Assembly (NCBI GenBank): GCA_017550655.1
Contig: JAFZOK010000017.1
Location: 1 to 64,000, forward strand
Source: Bacteroidales bacterium
GTDB taxonomy: Bacteria; Bacteroidota; Bacteroidia; Bacteroidales; UBA932
Length of the DNA: 64,000 nucleotides
Reading direction: 5' to 3'
How positions within the stretch are numbered: position 1 is the stretch's first letter; the number at the start of each line of letters is the position of its first letter. Shown piece after piece: positions 25,748 through 35,498 of this stretch. Made by a program: the position numbers and the translations under genes. The notes below the pieces were generated by a model. The model saw nothing but the letters and a program-made list of their open reading frames with translations. It was not told the DNA's origin and searched no databases.

Positions 25748-27736
25748 ATGGCAGGATTTTTCAGAAAACTGCGCAAGGGACTCCTGTGGGCATTGACAAT
25801 TGTCTTTGTCCTGACAGTTCTTTTGCTGGCTTTCAGCGGAACCATTGCGCGCCACTACATACAAAAGCACGGAAACGAGTTGATAGGCAGGGAGGTTTCT
25901 ATCGGAAGCCTCAGCATAAACCCCCTGACTGCCGGAATGAGAGTCAAAAACCTCCATATTCTGGAAAAAGACGGCAAGGAGGACTTTCTCTCCCTTTCTT
26001 CCCTGGAAGGGAACATAAGGCTGAAGCCTATAGCAAGCAGGATTCTCAACATCAAGGGTATCAGCATAGACTCCCTGTATATCAACATTGTGCAGGACGG
26101 GGACAAATTCAATTTCGACGATATAAAGGACAAACTGTACACCTATCTGGAAGAGGACACGGAAGACAGCGGATGGAAGATGGACATAAGAAACATCGCC
26201 CTCACCGGAGGCAAGATCCGCTACCGCGACAAAGCCCTCGGAAGCAAGTTCACACTCAACAGGATAAGCCTGGAAATCCCCAAGATCAACCTCAGCGGAA
26301 AAAATACGGACGTTGGAACCGTGCTATCGTTTGAGGAGGGCGGACAGATGTACTGCCGCATAAGCTACAATCCCGACAGAAGCCGCTTCAAGGTTAACGT
26401 AAGCCTTAAAGACTTTGGCACGGACGGCCTTACTCCATACCTTCAGCAGTTCCTCAATGTCAAGCGCTGCAAGGGAAAGGTATCCGGGCATCTGGAAGTT
26501 CACGGAAAAACCCGGCACATCGCTGATGCAGATGTCAAGGGAAAGTTCATCGCTGAAGACCTGAAGGTGATAGACGAAAGAAGGAAACCAGTTTTCTCTG
26601 CGGAAAGCCTCAAAGCCACAATCTCCAATTTCAATCTCGGGAAAGGAATGGCCCATCTCAACTCCCTGGAAATCACTGGTCCTCAGACTTATTACGAGAT
26701 AATGAAAGACTCCACGGACAACTTCAGCCTGCTGATCAAGGACGAGGAACAGCAGCGGGAAGAAGACTCTCCGCAAATGAAACTCGTAATAGACAGCCTC
26801 TCTGTTAATGATGGGAAAATTGATTTCAAGGACAATACCCTCAAAGAGTCCTTCTCGTACCGCCTCAGCGAAATAAGCCTTGAGTGCAATGATTTCCGCC
26901 TGGACAAGATGAACATCTTCACTGGAAGTGGCGTGGCCGGAAAAGCCGGAAAGGTGGATTTCGAGTGGACAACAGACTTTGTTAAAATGAAAAACGTTTA
27001 TCTGGACATCACGGCATCCAACATAAACGTAAAGGACTTCACTCCTTACGCCAAATACTATGTGGGGAACAGCATAGAGGGAGGAACTCTGCGATGGGAA
27101 AGCCGAAACACAATTATCGGCGGCCATCTGGAGGGCAGCAACCGGATAGAAATCTACAAGCCGAAAGTTAGCCGCCGTTCCAAGTGGACAGAGCCTGTGT
27201 ATGAGGCTCCCGTAAGGCTTGGAGTATATGCCCTTACAAACAAGAAGGGCCTGATGAACATCAGCCTTCCGGTAAAGGGAAATCTGGACAGCCCGGATTT
27301 CTCCTACAGAAAAACAGTCTTCAAGGCTCTGCTCAACGTCTTTACCAAAGTATCCGCAGCCCCTTTGAGAGCCGTTGGAAAAATGCTTGCAAAAGGCGAG
27401 GATCTGGACCGCATAGAAATAGACACGGAGCAGGAAGACTTTTCCACCAGGGAATACGGGAAGCTAGAGCAGATTGTGGAGGCGATGAAGGAAAAGGACG
27501 AGTTCCACTACACTTTCCGACAGAGGTTCAACCTCAGGAAAGCCCTCAGGAAAGAAGAAAAGGAGAAGGTTCTCTCTCTGGCGCAAACCAGAAACGAGAA
27601 CCTCTCCAACTATCTGAAACGTATGGGAATACATTCCAGAAACTATACCGTGGAACCTGTACGGGAAGACTCTCTTGTCTCCTACAGGGGTAAAAACTGC
27701 TTCTTTGTGGATGCCGTCTGGGAAGAGGCTCAGTAG
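25748..27736 (+). CDS. AsmA/DUF748-like inner-membrane-anchored protein
   Basis: This 662-residue protein has one N-terminal transmembrane helix (about 14-32) and a long, beta-strand-rich periplasmic part with repeats of the type IRNIALTGGKIRYRDKALGSKF and IDSLSVNDGKIDFKDNTL, typical of DUF748 and related AsmA-like proteins. These belong to bridge-like lipid-transfer families thought to move phospholipids between membranes (family knowledge; direct function untested). The last 100 residues form an OmpA-unlike basic tail. It converges on the fimbrial operon with a 7-base overlap. Confidence 0.75.
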   Translation: MAGFFRKLRKGLLWALTIVFVLTVLLLAFSGTIARHYIQKHGNELIGREVSIGSLSINPLTAGMRVKNLHILEKDGKEDFLSLSSLEGNIRLKPIASRILNIKGISIDSLYINIVQDGDKFNFDDIKDKLYTYLEEDTEDSGWKMDIRNIALTGGKIRYRDKALGSKFTLNRISLEIPKINLSGKNTDVGTVLSFEEGGQMYCRISYNPDRSRFKVNVSLKDFGTDGLTPYLQQFLNVKRCKGKVSGHLEVHGKTRHIADADVKGKFIAEDLKVIDERRKPVFSAESLKATISNFNLGKGMAHLNSLEITGPQTYYEIMKDSTDNFSLLIKDEEQQREEDSPQMKLVIDSLSVNDGKIDFKDNTLKESFSYRLSEISLECNDFRLDKMNIFTGSGVAGKAGKVDFEWTTDFVKMKNVYLDITASNINVKDFTPYAKYYVGNSIEGGTLRWESRNTIIGGHLEGSNRIEIYKPKVSRRSKWTEPVYEAPVRLGVYALTNKKGLMNISLPVKGNLDSPDFSYRKTVFKALLNVFTKVSAAPLRAVGKMLAKGEDLDRIEIDTEQEDFSTREYGKLEQIVEAMKEKDEFHYTFRQRFNLRKALRKEEKEKVLSLAQTRNENLSNYLKRMGIHSRNYTVEPVREDSLVSYRGKNCFFVDAVWEEAQ

Positions 27737-28536
27737 TTTATGTTAACCGGAGGCACATTCTCAAACGGCTGAGTTCCTATCACTGCTTTCAGCTTGGCCA
27801 CATCTATCGTTATGTAAATGTCCTTGATAATATCAGAAACAAGGTCATAATTGTTCTGTTCAAGATACTCGCCAAGCTCAAAGTCAGAACTGACAGTCTG
27901 GTTTCCGGCCCTGAAACAGGAAACCTCCAGTTTTATACCCTCCAGATTTCCCGGACGCGTCATCCTCAAATGAAGTGGAGATGTACCGTCCGCCTTGGAT
28001 ACAGTCTGCTGCGGCAGCGGCGCTCCGTCCAGGCAGAATCCCCCGTACTGGCTAATGAGTTCTACCTGAGCCGTTTCGTCCGCTTTAAGTCCGGTGAAGG
28101 TTATGAAGACGTCTATGAACATCTTTCTCGGCTGGACCCTGACCAAAGCGGAATCCCTGTACAATTCCACCTCTTTGGCATATCCGAACAACGGATCCAC
28201 TTCCTTTGACGCAGCCTTGTACAGTTTCCCCGACAGGGTGTTGATGTCTGCGGTTATGGTTCCATCGCCCAGATTGGCCCACACAAAGCATCTGTAGTTT
28301 CCGCTCTGGACCTCAAAAATCTGTCTCTTGTAGAACTCATGCTCGGTGATGCGGGTTCTGCACATCAGGCCTTCCTGTGGCCCGAATATCCAGATATCCG
28401 CATATAAAGCCTTGCCTTCCAGAAGACTGCAGTCAACTGCCAATATCCTTGGGCAAGCCTCCCTGTCTTCCCAGATATCGCATCCCGAGAAGACAAGAGG
28501 CATCGCCGAGAATAATATCAACAAGATTTTCCTCAT
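27730..28536 (-). CDS. FimB/Mfa2-family fimbrial anchor lipoprotein
   Basis: This 268-residue lipoprotein has the lipobox FSGC (C19). Its sequence fits the FimB/Mfa2 family: the CPRILAVDCSL start, the LYADIWIFGP strand, GNYRCFVWANLGDG and PRKMFIDVFITFTG. In Porphyromonas gingivalis, Mfa2/FimB caps and anchors type V fimbriae to the outer membrane and limits their length. It follows the structural subunit with a TGATG overlap, and is the last gene of the operon driven from 32052-32143. Confidence 0.87.
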   Translation of the reverse strand: MRKILLILFSAMPLVFSGCDIWEDREACPRILAVDCSLLEGKALYADIWIFGPQEGLMCRTRITEHEFYKRQIFEVQSGNYRCFVWANLGDGTITADINTLSGKLYKAASKEVDPLFGYAKEVELYRDSALVRVQPRKMFIDVFITFTGLKADETAQVELISQYGGFCLDGAPLPQQTVSKADGTSPLHLRMTRPGNLEGIKLEVSCFRAGNQTVSSDFELGEYLEQNNYDLVSDIIKDIYITIDVAKLKAVIGTQPFENVPPVNINY

Positions 28537-29594
28537 CAGAAACTAACAGAATAATTCGGGCTGGTAGCCATATTTTCCACAGAAGCGTTCAGCGTTACAG
28601 TCTTGAGTGTAATCTTGCTTTCAGGATCATCCGAACCCGGGCCGGTAATGGTAAAGGTGTAGGTATAGCAGGTATTTCTCTTTACTCCCTTGTGCCCTAC
28701 GGAAGAAGTCCATCCGTATCCCGGCTGATTGATATCCACCGGATAATAATAAACAGTTCCATCCAGTTCAGCCTCAAGGACAAGACGGGTAAACCTGTCG
28801 GTATCGGTCTCCGTATCCATCAGGTTCTCATAGCAGTAGAAATGATGGACGGTGGTATAGCCATCATCTCCCACAAGGCCTGGAACTCCCTCGGCAAACA
28901 TGGCGGTCATCAGGCAGCCAGAATAATCTTCTTGAGAATATCCTTTGGAATTCAGGATAACCTTTGTGGAAGGATCCTCACCCATATAGGTCTTGGCTCC
29001 GGCAATGTTGGTTAGATACAGTTTTACATATTTGAGTTTCATTCCCTCGTAAGGAGTGCCGGCAAAATCAGTCTTGATGCCCTTCACTACAACCTTGGCT
29101 ACAAGTCTTTTGAGCACAATGTTTACAACCTGGTCGTTCTGAACGTTTACAGTAACCTTGCCTGTCATGGTGAAATAAGGCAGATATTCTTTCTGCAGGG
29201 ATACCACGAGATTGAGGAAGTTCTCCTCCCTTACCACTCCGGCCCAGGAAGTCTCCTTAGAGTTTGCCACAACATAGATTGTCTTGTTTCCTACTGTGGC
29301 GTCAACAGGAAGATTGGACAGGTTCATTCCACTTGTGGAGTTAATGCTGAAATGCTTATAGGCATCCAGAGCGCCTCCTTCCCTGAAGACAAAAACATCA
29401 ACGACACTCACAGAATCCAGATACTTTTTCTCTCCGTGTCTCGGATCTGTATTCTTGGTAACGATTTCATAAGGAGAAACATTCAGGTGAATAGTTGCCT
29501 TCTCCTGTGATTCAGCGCTTTTTGCAGCCTCATCCTTGCTGCAAGCGGCTACGGCCAATGCCATCAGAGCCGCACAAAACAGTTTTTTAATCAT
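28536..29594 (-). CDS. FimA/Mfa1-like major fimbrial subunit, lipoprotein precursor
   Basis: This 352-residue protein has a type II signal peptide with lipobox VAAC (C18). It shows the type V pilin pattern: VVDVFVFREGGALDAYKHF, TIYVVANS, and the core strand VLKRLVAKVVVKGIKT. Type V pilins are exported as lipoproteins, then trimmed at an Arg/Lys site and assembled by strand exchange (known for P. gingivalis). It lies between the DUF3868-like gene and the Mfa2-like anchor. Confidence 0.87.
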   Translation of the reverse strand: MIKKLFCAALMALAVAACSKDEAAKSAESQEKATIHLNVSPYEIVTKNTDPRHGEKKYLDSVSVVDVFVFREGGALDAYKHFSINSTSGMNLSNLPVDATVGNKTIYVVANSKETSWAGVVREENFLNLVVSLQKEYLPYFTMTGKVTVNVQNDQVVNIVLKRLVAKVVVKGIKTDFAGTPYEGMKLKYVKLYLTNIAGAKTYMGEDPSTKVILNSKGYSQEDYSGCLMTAMFAEGVPGLVGDDGYTTVHHFYCYENLMDTETDTDRFTRLVLEAELDGTVYYYPVDINQPGYGWTSSVGHKGVKRNTCYTYTFTITGPGSDDPESKITLKTVTLNASVENMATSPNYSVSF

Positions 29595-29620
29595 AATTGT
29601 TGAGTATTTGAGTTAAACGT

Positions 29621-31450
29621 TCAATTCACTTGTTCCATAAGCCTTTCCATTTCAGGATCCAGGGAAGAGCGGAACCTGAGGCGAGGGTTTTCCCCGATTG
29701 CGGCCCGATAATGTGCCATTGCCTTTTTATCCTCTCCCATCCTGCTGTAAACCAGGGCCATCAGATAATTTGTCCTGGCGTTTTTCTCCAGTTCCTGAAG
29801 GACACTCAGCGCAGATGCGTTGTAATCCAGGCAGAGGTATGCTATAGCGGTGTTTATATCCGCATACGGACGCAGCAGGGCAACCGCTTTCTTGAAATCC
29901 CTGTCAAGAAGAGCCTTGATTCCTTCCCTGTAAGTCTCGTCCCTCACTATCTCAGTGGAGACTGTGTCGTATATTCTGCGATGGAGCCGGAATGTAAAGT
30001 CAATTCTTCTCAGCAGAGGATACAGCCTCTCCCTTATGTACTTGAAATCAGCGCATTTGGAAAGAAGTCCCTCCCTTTTGTCCGGATCGATCTCCCTAAA
30101 GACGGCAAGAGCGGCTTCCCTGTCCCCGATGTTGCTGTCGGAAACTATATGCTCTTTCAGCAAGTCCCAGTTTTCCGGAATATGCTCCGTATGCATCCTA
30201 ATTTTCTTCCCTATCGCAGAGGAAAAATATTCCATAACAGATTCCGCCCTTTTGTGAGACAGAGTCTGGTTTACCGTGTAACTTCCGTCAGGAGAACAGG
30301 ATGCGCAGATGATTACAGAGTCTGCGGTAAATCTTTGGCTTACCGCCAGGGAATCGAATTCCCTGCGTATGCGGTTCAACTCACTTGCATTGTTTCCGAG
30401 GGCCGTGTCTATCTCCCAGCTTCCCTTTTCAAATTCTATAAACGCCATCGTGCTGGCTTCCACGTCCCTGGCCATGGTATGCCTGCGGTATACCGCAGAG
30501 GTGTCTGCCATCTGGGTAAGGGAACTTACGTACCATGTAAGCGTGTCCGGAGCGGTAAAACGGTAGAGAGTGTTCCCGTAAGTATGCACGCTCCCCAGAA
30601 AGCACATCTTCAGACGGCGCATGTCCCTTGTTGCCGGAAGATCCTGCACATACCTGTAAACCAGCCCTCCGGAAAGATCGCGGAGAACAGTGTCCAGCCT
30701 TATTCCCAGGCGGTCTATCGGATCCTTCACGCACTTTCGGAACACCTCTTCCAGCCTGTCTTTCCTCTTGCGGTTCAGCTTTACCAGATAGTGCTTTATA
30801 TAATAGTCTATGGCTTCCTGTTCCGTTACCCCGAACTCTCCCAGAGCCCTGTCTTCCAGATTCCTCCGTGTAAAGTACTTGAGCAGGCCCAGATACCCGA
30901 ACGCCTTCAGGAAATCCACGGAATCCGGGATTATGGACGCAAAATATTTGTTGTACCTACCATAACCCTTCAGTTGCTCTGCCCTGTAACCTTCTCCCGT
31001 TACAAATATCCTGTCCAGCAGCACTGTATCCCCGTCTTTCATCAGCTTTGGCACTATCCTCAGCTGCCTGTCCCCGGCAAGAAGTTCAGGGCTTACTTTC
31101 ATATCGAAACTTAACCTTATCTTTCCTCCCCTCTCGGCGATGTTGCGGTGGAGTGCGGTTACCGTTAGAGGCGAGAGCTTGCCCTGGGCCATAATTTCCC
31201 CTCCCGATTCAGTAACCTCGGCATTCAGTACAAGCTCTTCTTCCTCTTCGGAAACGGTTGCGAGTCTCTCCCTGTTTCCTTCCGTAAGAGACATATCCAC
31301 ATTCCCCGGGGCATCAGCGATGGTTACCCTCAGGCAATTCTGGTTGTCCCCTCTTAGACCGCTGCGGCATTCCACGCACACACACACTGTCAAAAGCCCC
31401 AAGACAGCGGCCCCCGCAAACCGTATTACAACACTAACCTTATTATTCAT
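29621..31450 (-). CDS. DUF3868/OmpA-like fimbria-associated protein with TPR-like tail
   Basis: This 609-residue protein starts at 31450 (MNNKVSVVIRFAG), five bases after the upstream gene's stop; the longer in-frame start would overlap that gene. A hydrophobic N-terminal segment of about 20 residues is present. The middle contains an OmpA-like stretch (ICASCSPDGS then LSHKRAESVMEYF), and the C-terminus has TPR-like helices (YLMALVYSRMGEDKKAMAHY). DUF3868 proteins sit next to DUF3575 and FimB/Mfa2 genes in Bacteroides fimbrial loci. A role in anchoring or assembly at the outer membrane is inferred. Confidence 0.7.
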   Translation of the reverse strand: MNNKVSVVIRFAGAAVLGLLTVCVCVECRSGLRGDNQNCLRVTIADAPGNVDMSLTEGNRERLATVSEEEEELVLNAEVTESGGEIMAQGKLSPLTVTALHRNIAERGGKIRLSFDMKVSPELLAGDRQLRIVPKLMKDGDTVLLDRIFVTGEGYRAEQLKGYGRYNKYFASIIPDSVDFLKAFGYLGLLKYFTRRNLEDRALGEFGVTEQEAIDYYIKHYLVKLNRKRKDRLEEVFRKCVKDPIDRLGIRLDTVLRDLSGGLVYRYVQDLPATRDMRRLKMCFLGSVHTYGNTLYRFTAPDTLTWYVSSLTQMADTSAVYRRHTMARDVEASTMAFIEFEKGSWEIDTALGNNASELNRIRREFDSLAVSQRFTADSVIICASCSPDGSYTVNQTLSHKRAESVMEYFSSAIGKKIRMHTEHIPENWDLLKEHIVSDSNIGDREAALAVFREIDPDKREGLLSKCADFKYIRERLYPLLRRIDFTFRLHRRIYDTVSTEIVRDETYREGIKALLDRDFKKAVALLRPYADINTAIAYLCLDYNASALSVLQELEKNARTNYLMALVYSRMGEDKKAMAHYRAAIGENPRLRFRSSLDPEMERLMEQVN

Positions 31451-31455
31451 AACTG

Positions 31456-32028
31456 TCAGAACACAAACGAGATACCTAAAAGCAGACCTGCCGGCGCCAC
31501 CACAAACTTCTCCTTCTTGCCCTCGTTGTGTCCACACTTGGGACAGGAGTATCTGGTATAATTTGTCATCCCGGCAAAGCCTCCCATTCCCATCTCCAGG
31601 TTAATCCCCTTGTCCAGCATCAGGGCATAGCCTCCGCCCATCTTCAGGCCGTAGGCATAGCCCTCGTAGGCCTTATGGGTAAAGATTCCTCCACAGGCAT
31701 ATTTTGCCCAGGCAGCATAGCTGTAGAGATACCAGCCGGAGTTCACAAACCACGGCCAGTACCTGGCTCCGAAAGACAGCTCCACGCGGCGGAAATACTT
31801 TTGCTTTTCCCCGCTTCCGAATGTAAATGGATTGTATGCGGCTCCGGCCCTAAGACTTGTGTGCCTGGAAACAGGCATCGAGCCCTGGACATTTATTGTG
31901 CCCAGAGCCAGCCAGTCCGCCGCATTTGTAGAAATTGAATAGTTCTGTCCGCTAAGACGGGTTGAACCGGCCAGAATAACCGCCGCCAACCCAACCCAAA
32001 TCCGGACCTTTTTTGATATGCGCTTCAT
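31456..32028 (-). CDS. DUF3575 outer-membrane beta-barrel protein of the fimbrial locus
   Basis: This 190-residue protein has a signal peptide (cleavage near SGQNYS) and a run of alternating aromatic strands ending in ISFVF, as in small outer-membrane barrels. NAADWLALGTINVQGSMPVSRHTSL and FSFGARYWPWF-type segments are the DUF3575 hallmark. CPKCGHNEGKK near residue 163 is odd for a barrel and may be a loop metal site. It is the first gene of the fimbrial operon, 24 bases downstream of the composite promoter's -7 box. Confidence 0.78.
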   Translation of the reverse strand: MKRISKKVRIWVGLAAVILAGSTRLSGQNYSISTNAADWLALGTINVQGSMPVSRHTSLRAGAAYNPFTFGSGEKQKYFRRVELSFGARYWPWFVNSGWYLYSYAAWAKYACGGIFTHKAYEGYAYGLKMGGGYALMLDKGINLEMGMGGFAGMTNYTRYSCPKCGHNEGKKEKFVVAPAGLLLGISFVF

Positions 32029-32051
32029 AATCTGCCGCTAAAAAACAACGG

Positions 32052-32143
32052 CAAAAGTATGAGCGCGTCAACCCTCTACCAAACCAAACGGTAAAATTTA
32101 CCCACCCCGACGAAAAGTTTTTACTTTTATCAAAAACGTAAAC
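32052..32143 (-). promoter_or_regulatory. Composite promoter module, copy 1 (fimbrial operon)
   Basis: Read on minus: half-site GTTTACG (32143-32137), then the region where a right arm would fall, a 21-bp gap, then the 25-bp block at 32103-32079 that begins with GGGTAAATTTTACC and ends with GTTTGGTTTGG, a 20-bp spacer, and -7 box TACTTTTG (32059-32052). The second TTTG of the block is the -33 element. The DUF3575 ATG follows at 32028. The same block and spacing recur at 57515-57607 and 62261-62355. In this copy only one arm of the upstream TTTACG site is preserved. Confidence 0.85.
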
Positions 32144-32186
32144 TTCAATCGCCTGAGTATCAATTTATTAAAAATTCGCCCTTAAC

Positions 32187-35100
32187 CTATTCAACACCCT
32201 CAACCTCCTCAACTTTATCCTCAAGGACATACCAAAGCCACCCTTTCACATCTGAATACCCCATTTCCCTGAGAAGTTTCATATAGTTTTTCACCTGATT
32301 GACATATAAACGGTGCTTTGGAGAATCTTTTTCGTACAAACCGAACTTGTAGTCCACCACCTGCGCCCAGTCCTTGCTGTCATCGGCAGGCAAAAGCACC
32401 CTGTCCGGCCTCCACATATCGGTACCTGACAATATGGAAACTTCATTCATAACCTTCTTGTCCGCATCAAACCATCCAAGAGAAGCAATACTGGAAATCT
32501 TTGAACTGACATCTGATACAAGCTTTTCCTTATCATCCCCCAGCAAACTACCCGGATTCTTCTTCAGGAACCTGTCCACAGCCTTCCCGACCGCTTCTCC
32601 CAATCCATTCTCGCCTTCTCCAACCTCCTCGATCATAGAATAGAGCTGATGCCACAGCACTCCCCTTCTCACATTGTCATCATCCTCTTCATACCCCCTG
32701 AGTTTAGAAACTTGAATCTCATTACCAAGCAATGACGATAGACCATCGGCATTGACATCCTCCTCGCAATACAATTCAATCCCGGTCTCAGGGTGTAGCT
32801 TGGCATAGGATTTTTCCAGAGGATTTCCGATGATATACTCCGTAAATTCAAACGGGGCTTTGCTGTCGTCAGCTTGGATTCCCTTTAAAATACCATTTTT
32901 GACATCTTCTGCTGAAATCCGGCCTTTTTGGGTATTGAACAGATTGCCGTTAGACCTGCAGAAAGCGCCTATTTCCGTAGAAAGACAACCTTTTCTGTTT
33001 CTGCTGGCATATATGTATAATCTTTCTTTAGGCCTTGTGAAAGAAACATAAGCCAAATTAAGATTATCGACACACCCTTCCATCTGTTCTTTCTTATAGT
33101 TATTTGCAAATATGGAGTTCTTGAGACTGCTGGTCTTGAAATTCAAAAGAAGAGGGCCTGTATAACCAAGAAGATTCTTGCCATTGTCCGGAAGGAACCA
33201 CTTTTCTCCATCATCTGGAACTAATTTCTCTCTCAGGAATGGAATAAAAACCACCAGAAATCCCAAGCCCTTTGCCTTATGCATTGTCATAATCTTGACA
33301 GATTCGCTGTCTGAAGGTTCAGGGATAAACAATTTGGCTGAATTATCATCCCACCATTTGAGAAAACCGGAAACACTCGTTCCAAATGAAAAAGTGTATT
33401 CTAGTACCTTGTCGAGAAAAGCATCCAGAAAAGCTGTGTCGCTTCCTTTGATTTCCGGCAGAAAAACCCTGATTACTTCTTTGCAGATCTCATACAATGT
33501 CTTGCCAGTCAAAAGATTTTTAATATATAAGGCACCATTTGCAGTATCCGCATCCAGCAGATGGGCATTTTTAATTTTTGCTGAAGACACCTTTGCTAGC
33601 GCTACAAAGCCGGTGGAAGACGGATTGTCTATTTTCCTTAAAGCTTCTACCAGAAGGGATACATAAAGATTTGAACTTACCAGCAGGCTTTCGCAGGATA
33701 CAATGCTAATACCGTTTTTTATCAAAAACTCAGCGATATAGCTGCAGTTTTCATTCTTGTGTGAAAGAACCGCGATGTCCCCCAATTTATAAATAGGGTT
33801 CTCTCCTTCTGTCAGGCTTTTGATTTTGGATGCCAAATCATAGAGAATAAACTCATCTGATGAGATTATGTTGCCATTCTTGTCTGGAGGACAGCATATA
33901 ATGTCAACAACCCCTTGCTGTTCGGCTACTTTATATTTTTCTTTTACTTTTTGCGCCGATTTTCTGTATATGTCAATAACCTCCTCACAGTAATCAGGGC
34001 GGCATCCTCTGTCTTTCAGATAATTGCTATATGCATTAACCAGAAAACCCGGCTCGTCTGAATCATCATCAAACCACTTATCACTATTTGAAGAAGAGAA
34101 AAGATAATTATTGAAATTGACAATATTGGAAAGACTTCTGTAATTCGTGTTTAAATCTTTCTTGTCGTATCCTATGAACTGCTTTGGAACCTTCTTGCTG
34201 AAAAGATTCCAGTCTCCGCCCCTCCAGCGGTATATGCTTTGCTTAACGTCTCCAACGAGCATACTCTCATAATTATTGGCAACGCCCTCTTTAAGCAGCG
34301 GTCTAAAGTTATCCCATTGCTTAGTGGATGTATCCTGAAATTCATCCAGAAGATAATGGTTTATGGCAGCACCTGTTTTTTCATAAATGAAAGGAGCGTC
34401 ACTTCCGTTAATCAGATCCTGAAGAAGCTGCGGAGACTTGCTCAATAAGGTAAGCTGTTCCTTTTCCAGATAATCATCCAGTTCCTTGGAAATGTAATCC
34501 AGTAGAACCGTTTCCCTGAGATTTGGAATGACAATACTCAAAGTTACATATTCAGCGTAATATTTGTCATAAAGATCCTTGATATCAGTTGCATACTTAT
34601 TCATAAGGTCTTCAACAGTCCTTTTATCTGATGCTGAAGCAATATCCTTGAAATAGACATCGTGATAAGATGCATCAAGCCATTCTTTGACAATTTCAGG
34701 ACATGCGGCAATTGCCTCCTTGTTTACATAGGGGCTAGACGAAAGAAATTTCCATACTGGAGAATTCGATTGTCCCTGAAAAATATCCTTTACAAGCCCG
34801 CTCTCCTCTAATGATCTTTCCTTTTCAACTGACAAACCTTTAAGTTTCTCCACGAAAATTGTCTCCAGTACCTTTGCCCGGTTTCTGAATACGGGTGCGG
34901 AAGAAGCCAAAGCTCCGGGAGCTACTCCGGAAAGAAGTTTCAGTTCCTGATATTCGAGTTTTGCCACATAGGCGCCTCTTGACAAGACTACATCTCTCCA
35001 GTTCCAATTCTCCCCATTGTCTATTCTGGACAAAGCCATTTCCTTCATTAAAGCTCTTAAAGAATTGTCACTACCGATTTTGGAGTACATTGATTCCACA

Positions 35101-35495
35101 GAAGATTCTATAGGCCCGTCGGGATCCAGTATCGTTTCAAACGCACAGCGTTTGCCCAGATCCACCGCAAAAGATTTCAGCACTCTCTGGAAAAAGCTGT
35201 CAATCGTACTGACTTTGAACATAGTATAGTCATGGACTATACTGCATATAATTTTTTTTGCCTTGTCTCTCTTTGAAGGAGATGGATCTTCACGGGAGAT
35301 TTCCAAAAGTCTATCTATTATCCTTTGTTTCATCTCCAGAGTTGCCTTGTTGGTAAACGTGACCGCAAGAACATGCCTGTGGGCTGTATGATCCTTGTCA
35401 TACTCGGCCAACAGATACTCCGAATACTTATCAGCTAGAGTGTAAGTCTTGCCACTACCGGCAGAAGCATCGTAAACTTTAAGATTCTTACTCAT
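32187..35495 (-). CDS. addA: AddA-like UvrD helicase-nuclease
   Basis: This 1102-residue protein has Walker A ASAGSGKT at residues 10-17, helicase motif II in LDEFQDTSTKQW, later SF1 motifs (MTMHKAKGLGFLVVFIPF) and a C-terminal PD-(D/E)XK nuclease region (WRPDRVLL followed by VVDYKFG). Together with the next gene it forms an AddAB-type complex that resects double-strand breaks for recombination and degrades foreign linear DNA. It starts three bases after addB ends. AT content is higher than in the flanking housekeeping genes. Confidence 0.88.
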   Translation of the reverse strand: MSKNLKVYDASAGSGKTYTLADKYSEYLLAEYDKDHTAHRHVLAVTFTNKATLEMKQRIIDRLLEISREDPSPSKRDKAKKIICSIVHDYTMFKVSTIDSFFQRVLKSFAVDLGKRCAFETILDPDGPIESSVESMYSKIGSDNSLRALMKEMALSRIDNGENWNWRDVVLSRGAYVAKLEYQELKLLSGVAPGALASSAPVFRNRAKVLETIFVEKLKGLSVEKERSLEESGLVKDIFQGQSNSPVWKFLSSSPYVNKEAIAACPEIVKEWLDASYHDVYFKDIASASDKRTVEDLMNKYATDIKDLYDKYYAEYVTLSIVIPNLRETVLLDYISKELDDYLEKEQLTLLSKSPQLLQDLINGSDAPFIYEKTGAAINHYLLDEFQDTSTKQWDNFRPLLKEGVANNYESMLVGDVKQSIYRWRGGDWNLFSKKVPKQFIGYDKKDLNTNYRSLSNIVNFNNYLFSSSNSDKWFDDDSDEPGFLVNAYSNYLKDRGCRPDYCEEVIDIYRKSAQKVKEKYKVAEQQGVVDIICCPPDKNGNIISSDEFILYDLASKIKSLTEGENPIYKLGDIAVLSHKNENCSYIAEFLIKNGISIVSCESLLVSSNLYVSLLVEALRKIDNPSSTGFVALAKVSSAKIKNAHLLDADTANGALYIKNLLTGKTLYEICKEVIRVFLPEIKGSDTAFLDAFLDKVLEYTFSFGTSVSGFLKWWDDNSAKLFIPEPSDSESVKIMTMHKAKGLGFLVVFIPFLREKLVPDDGEKWFLPDNGKNLLGYTGPLLLNFKTSSLKNSIFANNYKKEQMEGCVDNLNLAYVSFTRPKERLYIYASRNRKGCLSTEIGAFCRSNGNLFNTQKGRISAEDVKNGILKGIQADDSKAPFEFTEYIIGNPLEKSYAKLHPETGIELYCEEDVNADGLSSLLGNEIQVSKLRGYEEDDDNVRRGVLWHQLYSMIEEVGEGENGLGEAVGKAVDRFLKKNPGSLLGDDKEKLVSDVSSKISSIASLGWFDADKKVMNEVSILSGTDMWRPDRVLLPADDSKDWAQVVDYKFGLYEKDSPKHRLYVNQVKNYMKLLREMGYSDVKGWLWYVLEDKVEEVEGVE

Positions 35496-35498
35496 ATT

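Noticed and set aside
29630-31114. 494-codon plus-strand ORF opposite the fimbrial DUF3868-like gene
   Set aside because: It is entirely antisense to a coherent minus-strand gene, with low-complexity Pro/Arg/His-rich translation and no promoter.
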